From JAYZDP01 sp036337765 (GTDB taxonomy: Bacteria > Acidobacteriota > Thermoanaerobaculia > Multivoradales > Multivoraceae): 47,387 nucleotides of DNA. The translations under genes were made by a program, and so were the position numbers. Location of the stretch: contig JAYZDP010000068.1 of the NCBI GenBank assembly GCA_036337765.1, positions 1 through 47,387 on the forward strand. Reading direction: 5' to 3'. Of the stretch, positions 9,046 through 18,220 are shown one piece after another; the stretch's first letter is position 1, and each line of letters opens with the position of its first letter. A model generated the notes under the pieces. The model did not search any database. It was not told the DNA's origin and saw only the letters and a list, made by a program, of their open reading frames with translations.

Positions 9046-10134
9046 TCAGGGATTCAGCTTGACGATCGCATCTCCAAGACCGGTCGCGTAGATCGCACCC
9101 TCCCCATCCGGCGACAAGATCATCCCGGTCATCAGCCCCGGCCCCGGAGCAAACAGGTCGGGCGCGATCAGGTCCACCCACGTCACACCATCTCTTAGAC
9201 GAGCCTCGATGGCCTCGATCTGCACCTCACTCTCGGGCGTCGAAATCCTGAGTGCAGACTCCAAGCTTCCCTCCACCGGATCAAACACCACGATCTCGTT
9301 TCTTACCGGCGAGGTGATCCACAACCGGCCGTAGCGGTCGATCTCGATGTTGTCGGGATGATCGACCTCGACCATCGTGGTCTGATCGCTCACCTGCCCA
9401 GCCTCGACGTCCATCCGGAACCGATATATCCGGCTCCCCATCGTTTCGCACAAGTAGAGAAACCCTCCGGCCTCATCGAGTACGAGCCCGTTGGCAAAGT
9501 TGAACCCGTCAGCGATCTGTACGGGTGAAGTCTCTTCGCCCTCGGCCACCGGCGGCATGTAGAACAGCGCACCGTCGGGTTTCGGGATGCCCACCGTCTG
9601 GAAGAGCTCCTCTTCCCCGTGCTCAGGCCGATTGCGCGTGGACTGTGAGAACCAGAGCCCGCCACGGCTGTCACGCCGCGCCATGTTGACTCCGAACTCG
9701 TGCTGATAGATCCGTTCCGTCTCTTCGGTCGCGATCTCAACCCGGTAGATGCCTCCCCGATACACATCACTGACGAGAACGTGGGTGCCCGTAGGCTCCA
9801 GAGTCACCCCATTCGGCCCGCCAACAATCTCGGGCGGACTGTGCTCGTATCCAGCCTCCGCGAATCTCCCGAACGGACGGTGTGATCCATCACCCGCCAA
9901 CAGGCGAAGCCCATGTTCCTGATCGGCAACGATCAGCCGACCGTCCGCAAGTGCAACGCCGTCCTCCGGCCGCACCAGCGATCGATCGGCCGGGAAGATC
10001 ATGCCCTCCTCGAAGGTCCACTCATGAACGGGCGGCGCGCCCTTCTCAACGATCTCAGGCTCCGGTGGGGGCGTCGCACAGCCCATCACCAACAAGATGC
10101 CCCCGAGCCAGACGATACCGATCAGCCTATTCAT
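9046..10134 (-). CDS. SMP-30/gluconolactonase-like lipoprotein
   Basis: Predicted lipoprotein of 362 residues with a six-bladed SMP-30/gluconolactonase-type propeller. The start ATG at 10134 gives a lipoprotein signal ending LLVMGC (lipobox LVMGC); an AGGAG box lies about 10 bases upstream. Repeated propeller-like units are visible as GGPNGVTLEPTGTHVLVSD, NGLVLDEAGGFLYLCE and PDNIEIDRYGRLWITSP. Hydrolysis of a lactone or ester outside the cytoplasm is inferred from the family; many members have no known substrate. Its 3' end abuts the truncated permease, so a rearrangement probably brought the two together. Confidence 0.82.
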   Translation of the reverse strand: MNRLIGIVWLGGILLVMGCATPPPEPEIVEKGAPPVHEWTFEEGMIFPADRSLVRPEDGVALADGRLIVADQEHGLRLLAGDGSHRPFGRFAEAGYEHSPPEIVGGPNGVTLEPTGTHVLVSDVYRGGIYRVEIATEETERIYQHEFGVNMARRDSRGGLWFSQSTRNRPEHGEEELFQTVGIPKPDGALFYMPPVAEGEETSPVQIADGFNFANGLVLDEAGGFLYLCETMGSRIYRFRMDVEAGQVSDQTTMVEVDHPDNIEIDRYGRLWITSPVRNEIVVFDPVEGSLESALRISTPESEVQIEAIEARLRDGVTWVDLIAPDLFAPGPGLMTGMILSPDGEGAIYATGLGDAIVKLNP

Positions 10135-10865
10135 AGACGCGCATCTCCTCTTCAGCCATCGCGACACCGAAAGTCAGTACAGCGACCAAGTCGGATTTCC
10201 AGCTCAGCCTACCTGCCACAGGGCTCGATCGTGTGACTCTGCGCTGGCTCGGCAGATCCGCTGGAGGTGGGCGACGCCCGAGAACGTGGCCAGATTCCAC
10301 GGGACTCGATGTCAAGACGCAGTTTCCCTGAGCCCTCGAGGTCTGGGGATCGAGCGCGGGATTTCCAGTAGCCGAGCTGGTCGATGGCGCATCGTCCGGC
10401 TCTGGGATCGTCTTTTTGTGCGGTTGGGCCGTTGAGAGACAAGGAGAAAGGTAGCGTCCTGGAGTTGGACCACATTTCCATCGGGGCCTTTAGGGTCATC
10501 TCTCCGTGAGGTCCTGAGAGGGTGCCTAGATTCCACCGAGTGACTCCCATCTTGGATGGGGCCCATCGCGACACTCGAGACTGTCCCTCGACCTTTTGAT
10601 TCCTCAGCCGCAGCCGATCCTGATCTGGCGCCTGCACTTCGTACCGGTACCCGACAGGGAGACGGTTGGTTGCGGCCTTCAGCTCATGATTCGGTACTCG
10701 CTTTCTGTCTTCCACATCGCCAGGACCACCGCGGCGATCTTTCTGGCGATCATGAGCCGAGCGAGATTGGGCTTGGTGCCTGCTTCCGCCAGATTCTCGA
10801 CAACGTCAGGTGAGCGACTACTACTCCTCGGGGACCGATGGCGCCGCCCCGAACTCCAGAGCGAT
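10135..10865. other. Non-coding remnant region
   Basis: About 730 bases between the SMP-30 lipoprotein and the AGCS symporter without a convincing gene. The only recognisable coding trace is the IS110-like tail at about 10679-10795. The rest (about 10140-10678) has no family-like reading in any frame and looks like mobile-element debris. Confidence 0.5.
10679..10795 (-). pseudogene. C-terminal scrap of IS110-like transposase
   Basis: A minus-strand reading ends in AGTKPNLARLMIARKIAAVV, then LAMWKTESEYR and a stop at 10679-10681. The pattern (K-P-x-x-A-R-L-x-x-A-R-K-I-A-x-x-x-L-x-M-W-K) matches, from memory, the C-terminal helix of IS110-family transposases. Nothing upstream resembles the catalytic RuvC-like or Tnp20 domains, so only about 36 codons survive. 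Assignment rests on a short motif and is tentative. Confidence 0.45.
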
Positions 10866-12221
10866 TCAAGCTCGCTCTTCCAGTCGACGGAAGTACCGAC
10901 GCGTCTCCGCAACGACACGTGGCGAAAGCAAGAGAGTGGCGATCATGTTGGGGAGGGCCATCATCACAAACATGATGTCGAGGAGATTGATCGCTGCTTG
11001 CCTGCTCCATAAAGCGCCCACAAAGATCCCGCCGAGGTAGAAGAACTCGTACCAGCGACCGTGCTCGGCGCCAAAAAGATAGATGAAGCACTTGCGACCG
11101 TAATAGGAGTAGCCGACCATTGTCGAGGCGCCGAACAGGACCACCACGAAGGTCAGCATGATCGGGCCGGCTGAGCCCATCACCGAGCTGAAGGCGCGAC
11201 TGGTCAACGAGACGCCCTCGACTCCCTGAGTCATCCACAGGCCGCTCGACAGGATGACGAAGGCGGTCAGCGAGCACACTATGATCGTGTCGATGAACGG
11301 GCCGAGCATCGCGACCAGACCTTCGCGCACCGGCTCCTTGGTCTTCGCTGCACCATGGGCCATGGGTGCCGTTCCGACTCCAGCCTCGTTCGAGAAAGCC
11401 GCTCGTCGGACGCCGACGCGAACTACCGTGGCAAATCCGATGCCCGCCATGGCGCCGGTAGCAGCAGTGCCGTTGAAGGCATCGTGGAGGATCTGCTTGA
11501 AGATCTCCGGAATCATGGCGAAGTTGGCGCCGACCACCCACAGGCAGCCAAAGAGGTAGATGAGACACATCGAAGGTACCAGGCGACTGGCCACTTCACC
11601 GATGCGCACGATGCCTCCCCAGGCCACCGCGGCAACCGTCATCACGGCGACCGCACCGGTCACCCAGGGAGGAACGCTGTAGCTCTGGTGAAGGATCTCC
11701 GCCATCTGGTTGGCCTGGAACATAGGCAGGCACCCGACCAGCCCACAGAGAGCGAAGAAGACACCCATGAAGCGCCACTGCCTACCCAAGCCCTCTTCGA
11801 TGTAGTACATCGGGCCACCCTGCAGCTCGCCGGCGCTGTCTCGGCCGCGATACATCACCGCCAGTGTGCAGGTAAAGAATTTCGTCGCCATTCCGACCAG
11901 CGCCGCGGCCCACATCCAGAAGACCGCTCCCGGTCCACCCTGGGTTATGGCGATCGCGACTCCCCCGATGTTGCCGATGCCGATGGTCGAGGCGAGTGCG
12001 GTACTGAGAGCCTGTAGATGCGAGATCTGCCCAGGATCGTCGCTGCGGTCATAGTCGCCTCGCAAGATGCGAAGAGCATGCGGCAGACGCAATAGCGGCA
12101 GGAAGCGCACATAGACAGTCAGCCATAGCCCGCCACCGAGGACGAGAACCAATAGTGGCGGCCCCCACGCCCACTCGACCGCCGTCGCCAGGATCGAATC
12201 GATGCGGTTCGCGATGCCCAA
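10866..12221 (-). CDS. Alanine/glycine:cation symporter (AGCS family)
   Basis: Inner-membrane sodium:amino-acid symporter of about 451 residues, the normal length. Signature segments are ALASTIGIGNIGGVAIAI, the GGPGAVFWMWAAALVGMATK stretch, and FSNEAGVGTAPMAHGAAKT. Multiple hydrophobic segments run through the whole protein. It would import alanine or glycine with Na+ or H+. The start is a TTG at 12221 with AGGAAGG just upstream; no better in-frame start is visible. A stand-alone gene on the minus strand. About 95 bases upstream lies the end of the frameshifted CapK-type ligase gene. Confidence 0.92.
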   Translation of the reverse strand: MGIANRIDSILATAVEWAWGPPLLVLVLGGGLWLTVYVRFLPLLRLPHALRILRGDYDRSDDPGQISHLQALSTALASTIGIGNIGGVAIAITQGGPGAVFWMWAAALVGMATKFFTCTLAVMYRGRDSAGELQGGPMYYIEEGLGRQWRFMGVFFALCGLVGCLPMFQANQMAEILHQSYSVPPWVTGAVAVMTVAAVAWGGIVRIGEVASRLVPSMCLIYLFGCLWVVGANFAMIPEIFKQILHDAFNGTAATGAMAGIGFATVVRVGVRRAAFSNEAGVGTAPMAHGAAKTKEPVREGLVAMLGPFIDTIIVCSLTAFVILSSGLWMTQGVEGVSLTSRAFSSVMGSAGPIMLTFVVVLFGASTMVGYSYYGRKCFIYLFGAEHGRWYEFFYLGGIFVGALWSRQAAINLLDIMFVMMALPNMIATLLLSPRVVAETRRYFRRLEERA

Positions 12222-12315
12222 CGCCTTCCTGGCAGCCGATTCTACTCTCGACCGCTAGACCCAGAGCAGCAGCTGAGCCAAGTCCAATCGCCTCTCGCGC
12301 TGCCTCTATCTTCCT

Positions 12316-13609
12316 TCATGGCGTCAGGCCCTGGTGACGGAGGTGTTTCCCCGCAGGGCCGGGCGGGAGCTCGTCGACGAGGACGAGACGAAAGTCGACA
12401 TCGTCACCGAAAGTGGCTCGCCCACACGACCGCACGGCCTCGATCTCCTCGCTCGATGGTTCGTCTCGAGCGACCACCTCGAAGGTGATCTCGCCGGGGG
12501 TCGACTGCACGAGCCGGTAGCTCAGGATCCAGGGACCCTGCTCAATCATCGGCTCCACGGCCCACCAGTGGTGAAGGAAGGTCCCGTCAGGCAATACGAC
12601 TTCCTCTAGAGTACGCCCGCGAATGGCATCGATCGTTGACCACGGCGCGCCACAGGGGCACCTCTCGGGCCCTCGCACAGCGAGATCTCCGAGGCGGTAA
12701 CGGAGAAAGGGCATGGCTCGGCTGTGCAGGAGGGTGACGAAGACCTCACCCTCCTCGCCTTCGCCGACCGGCTCGCCGTCGCAGAGCAGCTCGACCACCA
12801 CGTTGTCATCACAGACATGGTAAAGGCCCGTCTCGGCGCACTGCCAAGCAAGCAGATTGGCCTCCGTCGAGCCGTACAGGTCGTACGCAGGTACTTCGAA
12901 AGCCTCCTCGATCGTCTGTCGCATCGCCGCCGACAGGCTCTCGCCGCCCGTCATGACGAAACGCGGCCGGATCCGCTCCCCCTCCGCCGTACCGACGCCC
13001 GCCGCGACCCGCGCCACGCTAGCGCCATACCCTGAAAGCACGTCAGGATCGAGCAGGGCGATCTGCTCCACCAGGTCCGCCACCGGGCCCACACAATCGA
13101 TCGCATCCCTCCGCAGCACACCGAAGCACTGCCACGCCGGTCGCGGGTCGGGGGCCGCATCGTTCCAGATACCGTGAGGCGTGAAGAAGCTCACAGCGAC
13201 CCCCCGGTCACGGATCCTCCCCCCCGTAGCCGAAGAAAGCCCGCAGGCGGAAGGCCTCGAGCAGACGGCTCTCGAGAGCAGTCCGAAGCACCGTCATGGG
13301 CTGCCCCGAAGAGCCGGTGGTGCAATACGCACCCAGTGTTGCACGCCGCGCAGAGTCGGCCAGAAGGTCCGCCTCCGGCTGACGCTGGTACCAAGCGCGA
13401 TCCGTCGTCGTGATGCGGCCCAGATCGGCCAGCGACCGGGGCTCGATTGCCGAAGGGGACAACCCAGCGTAGAGCTGTCTGTAGGCCGAGACGTTGGAAT
13501 GAGCGTGCGCGAGAATCCGCCGTAGGGCCCCAAGCTGGAACGTCTGGATCTCTGCGCTCGATCTTCCTGCGTTCGACAGAACGGCGCGCCACGCAGAGAA
13601 CCAGCTCAT
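12316..13609 (-). pseudogene. CapK/PaaK-type CoA ligase-like gene, frameshifted
   Basis: Adenylate-forming enzyme of the CapK/PaaK (phenylacetate-CoA ligase-like) family, about 430 residues when joined. The N-terminal part (13208-13609) has LGALRRILAHAHSNVSAYR and CTTGSSGQPMTV, the phosphate-binding loop. The C-terminal part (12316-13200) has VMTGGESLSA, then YDLYGSTEANLLAW, FLRYRLGD and CPCGAPWSTI. The two pieces join in different frames at a run of seven G residues (minus strand; 13219-13225). Removing one G gives the smooth reading FFGYGGRIRDRGVAVSFFTP. So this is a single +1 frameshift. It may be a real mutation, a slippage site or a sequencing error. Confidence 0.8.
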
Positions 13610-13700
13610 CGATAGGCAACCAAACAGCGAGCCATCCGGGATGACGCCGATTCTACCCCTGCCGCTCTACCACTTGATTCTCGGTGTCGTGATCCACCGT

Positions 13701-13714
13701 AAAAGGCGACACAG
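13701..13714 (+). repeat. REP-like element copy 1
   Basis: AAAAGGCGACACAG, part of a block that starts GATTCTCG about 25 bases upstream. The 12-base core AAGGCGACACAG recurs on the opposite strand at 43433-43444, and a close variant follows at 13764. GTGTCG (13684-13689) could pair with CGACAC (13708-13713). Confidence 0.45.
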
Positions 13715-13763
13715 ACCTCCGCAAACGCCGCTAAACACTGGATTCTCGTTGCGACCAAAGGTG

Positions 13764-13789
13764 AAAAGGCGACAGATTGTCGTCTTTTT
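13764..13789. terminator. Strong 11-bp hairpin downstream of glnS
   Basis: AAAAGGCGACA (13764-13774) pairs over a 3-base loop (GAT) with TGTCGTCTTTT (13778-13788), an 11-bp stem with one G-U pair, and T continues to 13789. It lies about 105 bases downstream of the minus-strand glnS stop and upstream of the CapK-type gene, so it could end the glnS transcript. It also belongs to the AAGGCGACA repeat family and may be a REP element instead. Confidence 0.5.
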
Positions 13790-13892
13790 CGCCAAGGCCC
13801 GGCAACCCTCACCCGATTCTCGCGATCACCGCAACGCGGAGTCCTTCGCGGCGAACTCGAAGCCGACGAAAGAACTGCCGCGGAGGCTCGAG

Positions 13893-15596
13893 CTACTTCG
13901 GCTTCTGGCCCTTTTGTAGCCGGACCCAGGCGTCGCGCAGTGTCACCGTCCGGTTGAAGACGGGAGACTCGGGCGACGAGTCCGGGTCGAGACAGAAGTA
14001 GCCGAGGCGCTCGAACTGGAGCCGGTCGCCGACAACTGCCCTCGACAGCGCTGGCTCGAGCTTGCAGCTGTTCAGGATCTCCAGCGAGTCGGGGTTGAGA
14101 TTGGCGAGAAAGTCGCCGCCCTCTTCCGGGTCAGCGGTGCGGAAGAGGCGATCGTAGAGCCGCACCTCGGCATCGATTGCGTGCTGAGCCGAAACCCAGT
14201 GCAGGGTCGCCCGGACCTTCCGGCCATCGGGAGCCGAGCCACCGCGGGTCTCGGGATCGAAGGTGCAGCGCAGCTCGACGATCTCGCCTGTGTCGTCTTT
14301 GACGGCCTCGCGACAGGTGAGGAAATAGCCGTAGCGCAGCCTCACTTCGCGGCCGGGCGCGAGACGGAAGAACTTCTTGGGCGGCTCTTCCATGAAGTCG
14401 TCGCGCTCGATGTAGAGCTCACGCGAGAACGGCACCTGGCGCGTCCCGGCCGTTTCATCCTCGGGGTTGTTGACGGCTTCGAGCGACTCTGACTCGCCCG
14501 CGGGGTAGTTCTCGATCACCACCTTTAGCGGCCGCAGCACGGCCATGCGGCGCTGCGCCCGGCGGTTGAGATCCTCGCGCAGGGCGTGCTCGAGCACGGC
14601 GATGTCGGTGACACTGTTCGACTTCGTTATCCCTACACGGGCACTCATGTCGCGGATCGCCTCGGGCGTGAAGCCGCGGCGGCGCAGTGCGGCCAGGGTC
14701 GGCATGCGGGGGTCGTCCCAGCCCTTGACGTGAGCCTCCTCAACCAGCTGGCGTAGCTTGCGCTTGGAGGTGATCGTGTAGTTGAGCCCGAAGCGCGCGA
14801 ACTCGATCTGTCGCGGCCGGCTGGGTGTTTCGACGTTGTCGAGGATCCAGTCGTAGAGCGGGCGGTGGTCCTCGAACTCGAGCGTGCACAGTGAGTGGGT
14901 GATGCCCTCGATGGCGTCGGAGAGGGTGTGCGCCCAGTCGTACATCGGGTAGACGCACCAGGTGTCTCCCGTTCGATGATGCGGATCCTTGCGGATGCGC
15001 AGCAACGTCGGGTCGCGCAGGTTCATGTTGCCCGCGGCCATGTCGATCTTCGCTCGCACAACGTGCTCGCCGTCTTCGAACTCGCCGGCGCGCATGCGCT
15101 CGAGCAACTCGAGGCTCTCCTCTAAGGATCGATCGCGATATGGGCTCTCCCTCCCGGGCGCGTCCCAACCGCCGCGGTAGTCGCGGATCTCCTCCGCCGA
15201 CAGCGAGTCGACGTAGGCCTTGCCGTCCCGGACCAGCTGTACGGTCCATTCGTAGATCTGTCCGAAGTAATCCGAGGCGTAGAGCACGCGATCCTCGAGG
15301 TCGAAGCCCAGCCAGCTAACGTCCTCGATGATCCCGTCGACGTACTCCACGTCTTCCCTGGCGGGGTTGGTGTCGTCGAAACGCAGGTTGCAGCGGCCGC
15401 CGGTCTCCGCCGCGACGCCGAAGTTCAAACAGACCGCGGTGGCGTGACCGATGTGCAGATAACCGTTTGGCTCAGGCGGAAAGCGCGTGATGATGCCGGC
15501 GTGCTTCCCCGACTCCACATCGTCGTGGACGATGGTGCGAATGAAGTCCAGCGACTCGCCGCCGTCGCCGGTCTCTTCGTGGTTCTCGTCGCTCAT
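13893..15596 (-). CDS. glnS: Glutaminyl-tRNA synthetase
   Basis: Class I aminoacyl-tRNA synthetase charging tRNA-Gln, 567 residues, the usual size. The HIGH motif is at 48-51 in PPEPNGYLHIGHA, and the KMSKS counterpart is ITSKRKL. The stretch RFDDTNPAREDVEYVDGI and the C-terminal beta-barrel sequence VPFSRELYIERDDFMEEPPK identify GlnRS rather than GluRS. Direct Gln-tRNA charging means the cell need not depend on GatCAB transamidation for Gln. The neighbouring amidases here are not GatA. A single gene on the minus strand, 41 bases from the crotonase gene upstream. A hairpin at 13764-13789 may terminate it. Confidence 0.96.
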   Translation of the reverse strand: MSDENHEETGDGGESLDFIRTIVHDDVESGKHAGIITRFPPEPNGYLHIGHATAVCLNFGVAAETGGRCNLRFDDTNPAREDVEYVDGIIEDVSWLGFDLEDRVLYASDYFGQIYEWTVQLVRDGKAYVDSLSAEEIRDYRGGWDAPGRESPYRDRSLEESLELLERMRAGEFEDGEHVVRAKIDMAAGNMNLRDPTLLRIRKDPHHRTGDTWCVYPMYDWAHTLSDAIEGITHSLCTLEFEDHRPLYDWILDNVETPSRPRQIEFARFGLNYTITSKRKLRQLVEEAHVKGWDDPRMPTLAALRRRGFTPEAIRDMSARVGITKSNSVTDIAVLEHALREDLNRRAQRRMAVLRPLKVVIENYPAGESESLEAVNNPEDETAGTRQVPFSRELYIERDDFMEEPPKKFFRLAPGREVRLRYGYFLTCREAVKDDTGEIVELRCTFDPETRGGSAPDGRKVRATLHWVSAQHAIDAEVRLYDRLFRTADPEEGGDFLANLNPDSLEILNSCKLEPALSRAVVGDRLQFERLGYFCLDPDSSPESPVFNRTVTLRDAWVRLQKGQKPK

Positions 15597-15637
15597 CGCT
15601 GCCCACCGAGGCGGCAGTATAGAGGCGTTCCCTAGGC

Positions 15638-16330
15638 CTATGACGCCTGCGTAGCCTTGAAGTAGGCACGCGCGTCATCGAACGGAGCGAGCGCGCCGAC
15701 GATTCTCTTCGTCGAAGCGTGCGCCGGCGCCGGAAAGCTCGCGAGCCGGTCTGCAAGCGCACGGGCCTCGGAGAGAACTTCGGGGTCGGGCACGGTCTTC
15801 GTGGCAAGACCGAGCCGCACCAAGTCGGGACCGTAGTAGCGTTCGGCTCCCATTACGAGCTCGTAGGTGCGGGTCAGGCCGAGCTTGATTCGGAGCCACG
15901 CGACGTTCATCGGCGCCGCCATGCCGAGGCGCGCCTCCGCGACCTCGAGAAAGGCTCCGTCTCCGACCACCAACAGATCGCAGGCCAGGGCAAGGCCCGA
16001 GCCACCGGCGATCGCGAAACCCTCCAGCGCACCGACGATGGGCTTCGGGCACTCGAAGCAGGAAGCGTGAAACTCGCACCAGAGCTCGGAAAAGTTCGCA
16101 CGCCACGCCGGCGGCGGATCGGCACGGAACTCCTTGACGTCGAGGCCGGCACAGAAGCCGCCCTCGGCACCGCGGATGACAATGGCGCCGATGTCCTCGT
16201 CGGCTTCGAGCTCGCGCAAGCCCGCGAGCAGCTCTTCGACCAGCGGGCCGATCAGCGAGTTCTTGCGCTGCGGGCGGTTCAGCACGAGCTCGCCTCGGCG
16301 ACCGTCTCTCTCGATCAGGACGTTCGGCAT
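15638..16330 (-). CDS. Enoyl-CoA hydratase/isomerase family protein
   Basis: Crotonase-fold acyl-CoA enzyme of 230 residues. The N-terminal strand VLIERDGRRGELVLNRPQ, the oxyanion-hole stretches GGFCAGLDVKEF and GFAIAGGSGLALACDLLV, and the following EARLGMAAPM are all present. The first catalytic Glu of typical enoyl-CoA hydratases is not at its usual position (GSGLALACD rather than GxELALACD), so the exact reaction is uncertain; it may be an isomerase or another crotonase reaction. The ATG at 16330 was chosen because a GAGGAGG box lies upstream. It lies between glnS and the divergent broken homogentisate dioxygenase gene. Confidence 0.85.
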   Translation of the reverse strand: MPNVLIERDGRRGELVLNRPQRKNSLIGPLVEELLAGLRELEADEDIGAIVIRGAEGGFCAGLDVKEFRADPPPAWRANFSELWCEFHASCFECPKPIVGALEGFAIAGGSGLALACDLLVVGDGAFLEVAEARLGMAAPMNVAWLRIKLGLTRTYELVMGAERYYGPDLVRLGLATKTVPDPEVLSEARALADRLASFPAPAHASTKRIVGALAPFDDARAYFKATQAS

Positions 16331-16443
16331 GTCCTCATCCTCCTCTCTTCGGCGGGCAGGATATCGGTCGGTCATGCGAAAGGCCTAGCCTTGTATCGTG
16401 GACACGCACGACGGCGCTGCATGGGACGTCGAAGGAGGCGCAC

Positions 16444-17814
16444 ATGCAAAGGCCACCCAAGACCGAAACAGAAGTACCCGACAGCGCTGAGGCACCGACC
16501 CCCCAAAACACAACGGCCAGTTATATGCCGGGCTTCGGCAACGACTTCGAGACCGAGGCACTGCCAGGTGCTCTACCGCAGGCTCAGAACAGCCCACAGC
16601 GCTGCGCCTACGGGCTCTACGCCGAGCAGCTGTCGGGTACCCCCTTCAGGGCTCCTCAGGGCGAGAACGAGCGCAGTTGGTGCTATCGCATTCGCTCGTC
16701 GGTGAAGCACACCTCGCACTTCTCCACCCTCGATCTCCCTTACTGCGCAGTGCGCCTCACGTCGTCGACGACGTGATCTCGCTCGGCCAGTACCGGTGGA
16801 ACCCGGTTCCGCACACTGACGATGAGCTCACCTTCCTCAGCGGCATGAGAACGATGACGACGGCCGGCGACATCAACACCCAGGTCGGCATGGCTGCCCA
16901 CGTCTACTCGCAACCACCAGCATGGTCGACGACTACTTCTACTCCGCCGACTCGGAGCTCCTGGTAGTGCCGCAGGAAGGCCGGCTGCGCTTCGCGACCG
17001 AGCTGGGAGTGATCGACGTCGAGCCGCACGAGATCGCACTTGTGCCGCGCGGCCTGGTGTTCCTGGTCGACCTCACCGAGGGTCCCGCGCGCGGCTTCGT
17101 CTGCGAGAACTACGGCGCGAAGTTCCGGCTACCGGATCGAGGGCCATCGGCGCCGATTGCCTGGCCAACCCGCGCGACTTCAAAACTCCGGTCGACGCCT
17201 TCGAGGACCGCGAGACCCCATCACGCGTGGTGGTGAAGTGGTGCGGGCGCTTCCACGTTACCGAGATCGGGCAGTCGCCACTCGACGTGGTCGCGTGGCA
17301 CGGCAACTACGCACCGTGCAAGTACGACTTGAAGACCTTCTCGCCGGTCGGCGCGATTCTCTTCGACCACCCGGACCCTTCGATCTTCACCGTCCTGACC
17401 GCCCCGTCGTCCTCGGCCCGCACCGCCAACATCGACTTCGTTCTCTTCCGCGACCGCTGGAACGTCGCCGAGCACACCTTCCGCCCGCCACGGTACCGCA
17501 AGAACATCATGCCGGAGCTCATGGGCAACATCCACGGCGTCTACGACTCCAAGCCCGAAGGCTTTGCGCCCGGCGGGCTGTCGCTACACAACATGATGCT
17601 GTCGCATGGTCCCGACGCCGATGCCTTCGAGAGCGCGACCGCTGCGGAGCTCGCGCCACGCAAGCTAGAAGACACCATGAGCTTCATGCTCGAGACCCGC
17701 TCTCCGCAGTACCCGACCGAGTTCGCGGCCCGCGAGGCTCCCCTGCAGTCGAACTACGTCGACTGCTGGGAGTCGCTCGAAAAGCGCTTTACGGGGCTGT
17801 CGAACGCCAGGTAA
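16444..17814 (+). pseudogene. hmgA: Homogentisate 1,2-dioxygenase, three frameshifts
   Basis: Homogentisate 1,2-dioxygenase opens the aromatic ring in tyrosine and phenylalanine catabolism. The gene starts at ATG 16444 after an intact GGAGG box and ends at 17814, about 456 codons. Recognisable parts are YMPGFGNDFETEALPGALPQ, SADSELLVVPQEGRLRFATE, then DVVAWHGNYAPCKYDLK. Three single bases are missing: near 16743, near 16911 and near 17145. Restoring one base at each site gives a continuous family sequence. At the iron site the human His335 position is Arg (PPRYRKN), while the Glu341 (PEL) and His371 (LSHGPD) positions are kept. So it is probably non-functional. The 3' end overlaps the convergent PPOX gene by 26 bases. 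Confidence 0.88.
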
Positions 17815-18220
17815 CGAAACGGTCGGGCTCGAGACAGATCACCTCCGGCCCGACACTCACCTCGCCGTACTGCAGGTAGCACGCTCGAAGGTGCTCCAGT
17901 GCCGCGGCGGCATCGTTGCCCGCGATCAGCCGTGCACGACCTCGCACCTGAATCCACCAAAGCCGACGCCAATCCTCCTCGTAGTGATCGACGAGCAGCG
18001 TTGCGTTCGGGTTGCGCTCCAGGTCGCGAACCCGTCGCAGCCTGCGAGTGGTCTTCGGCTTGCCGTCGATAGGCGAGTAGATCCGCCCGTCGTGCAAAAC
18101 GAAGCACACCGGCACCACCGTGGGCTCGACCGCCTCACCGCCTCCTGCCGTTGCCAGCCGTGCCACCCGAGCCTCGGCGAGCCGCTCCAAAGCCCAGGCC
18201 GGCGCCGCGAGCTCGCTCAC
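17789..18220 (-). CDS. PPOX-class F420-type split-barrel oxidoreductase
   Basis: Pyridoxamine-5'-phosphate-oxidase-like split-barrel protein of 143 residues, resembling the TIGR03668 F420-dependent group. Typical stretches are RVARLATAGGGEAVEPTVVP, then DGRIYSPIDGKPKTTRRL and NPNATLLVDHYEEDW. It probably binds the deazaflavin F420 (or FMN/heme) in the cytoplasm. The start is a GTG at 18218-18220 whose bases overlap the stop of the upstream LLM gene (GTGA), so translation is likely coupled. This start removes an unlikely N-terminal stretch. It is the last gene of a three-gene set with two LLM oxidoreductases. Substrate unknown. Confidence 0.82.
   Translation of the reverse strand: MSELAAPAWALERLAEARVARLATAGGGEAVEPTVVPVCFVLHDGRIYSPIDGKPKTTRRLRRVRDLERNPNATLLVDHYEEDWRRLWWIQVRGRARLIAGNDAAAALEHLRACYLQYGEVSVGPEVICLEPDRFVTWRSTAP

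Larger units (their letters stand above)
13610..13892. other. Intergenic stretch with REP-like repeats
   Basis: No gene is seen. The stretch carries two similar blocks, each beginning GATTCTCG (about 13676 and 13741) and ending in AAAAGGCGACA (13701 and 13764), plus a third GATTCTCG near 13814. The second block contains a strong hairpin. Confidence 0.55.

Noticed and set aside
10209..10715. Minus-strand open frame of 168 codons in the gap after the SMP-30 lipoprotein
   Set aside because: No recognised motif, no ribosome-binding site, and it overlaps the IS110-like scrap; treated as non-coding debris.
13650..13680. tRNA-like stretch: minus strand reads AAGTGGTAGAGCGGC, like a D-arm
   Set aside because: No acceptor stem, anticodon arm or T-arm (no GGTTCGAATC-type motif) could be matched around it, so it is not a tRNA gene.
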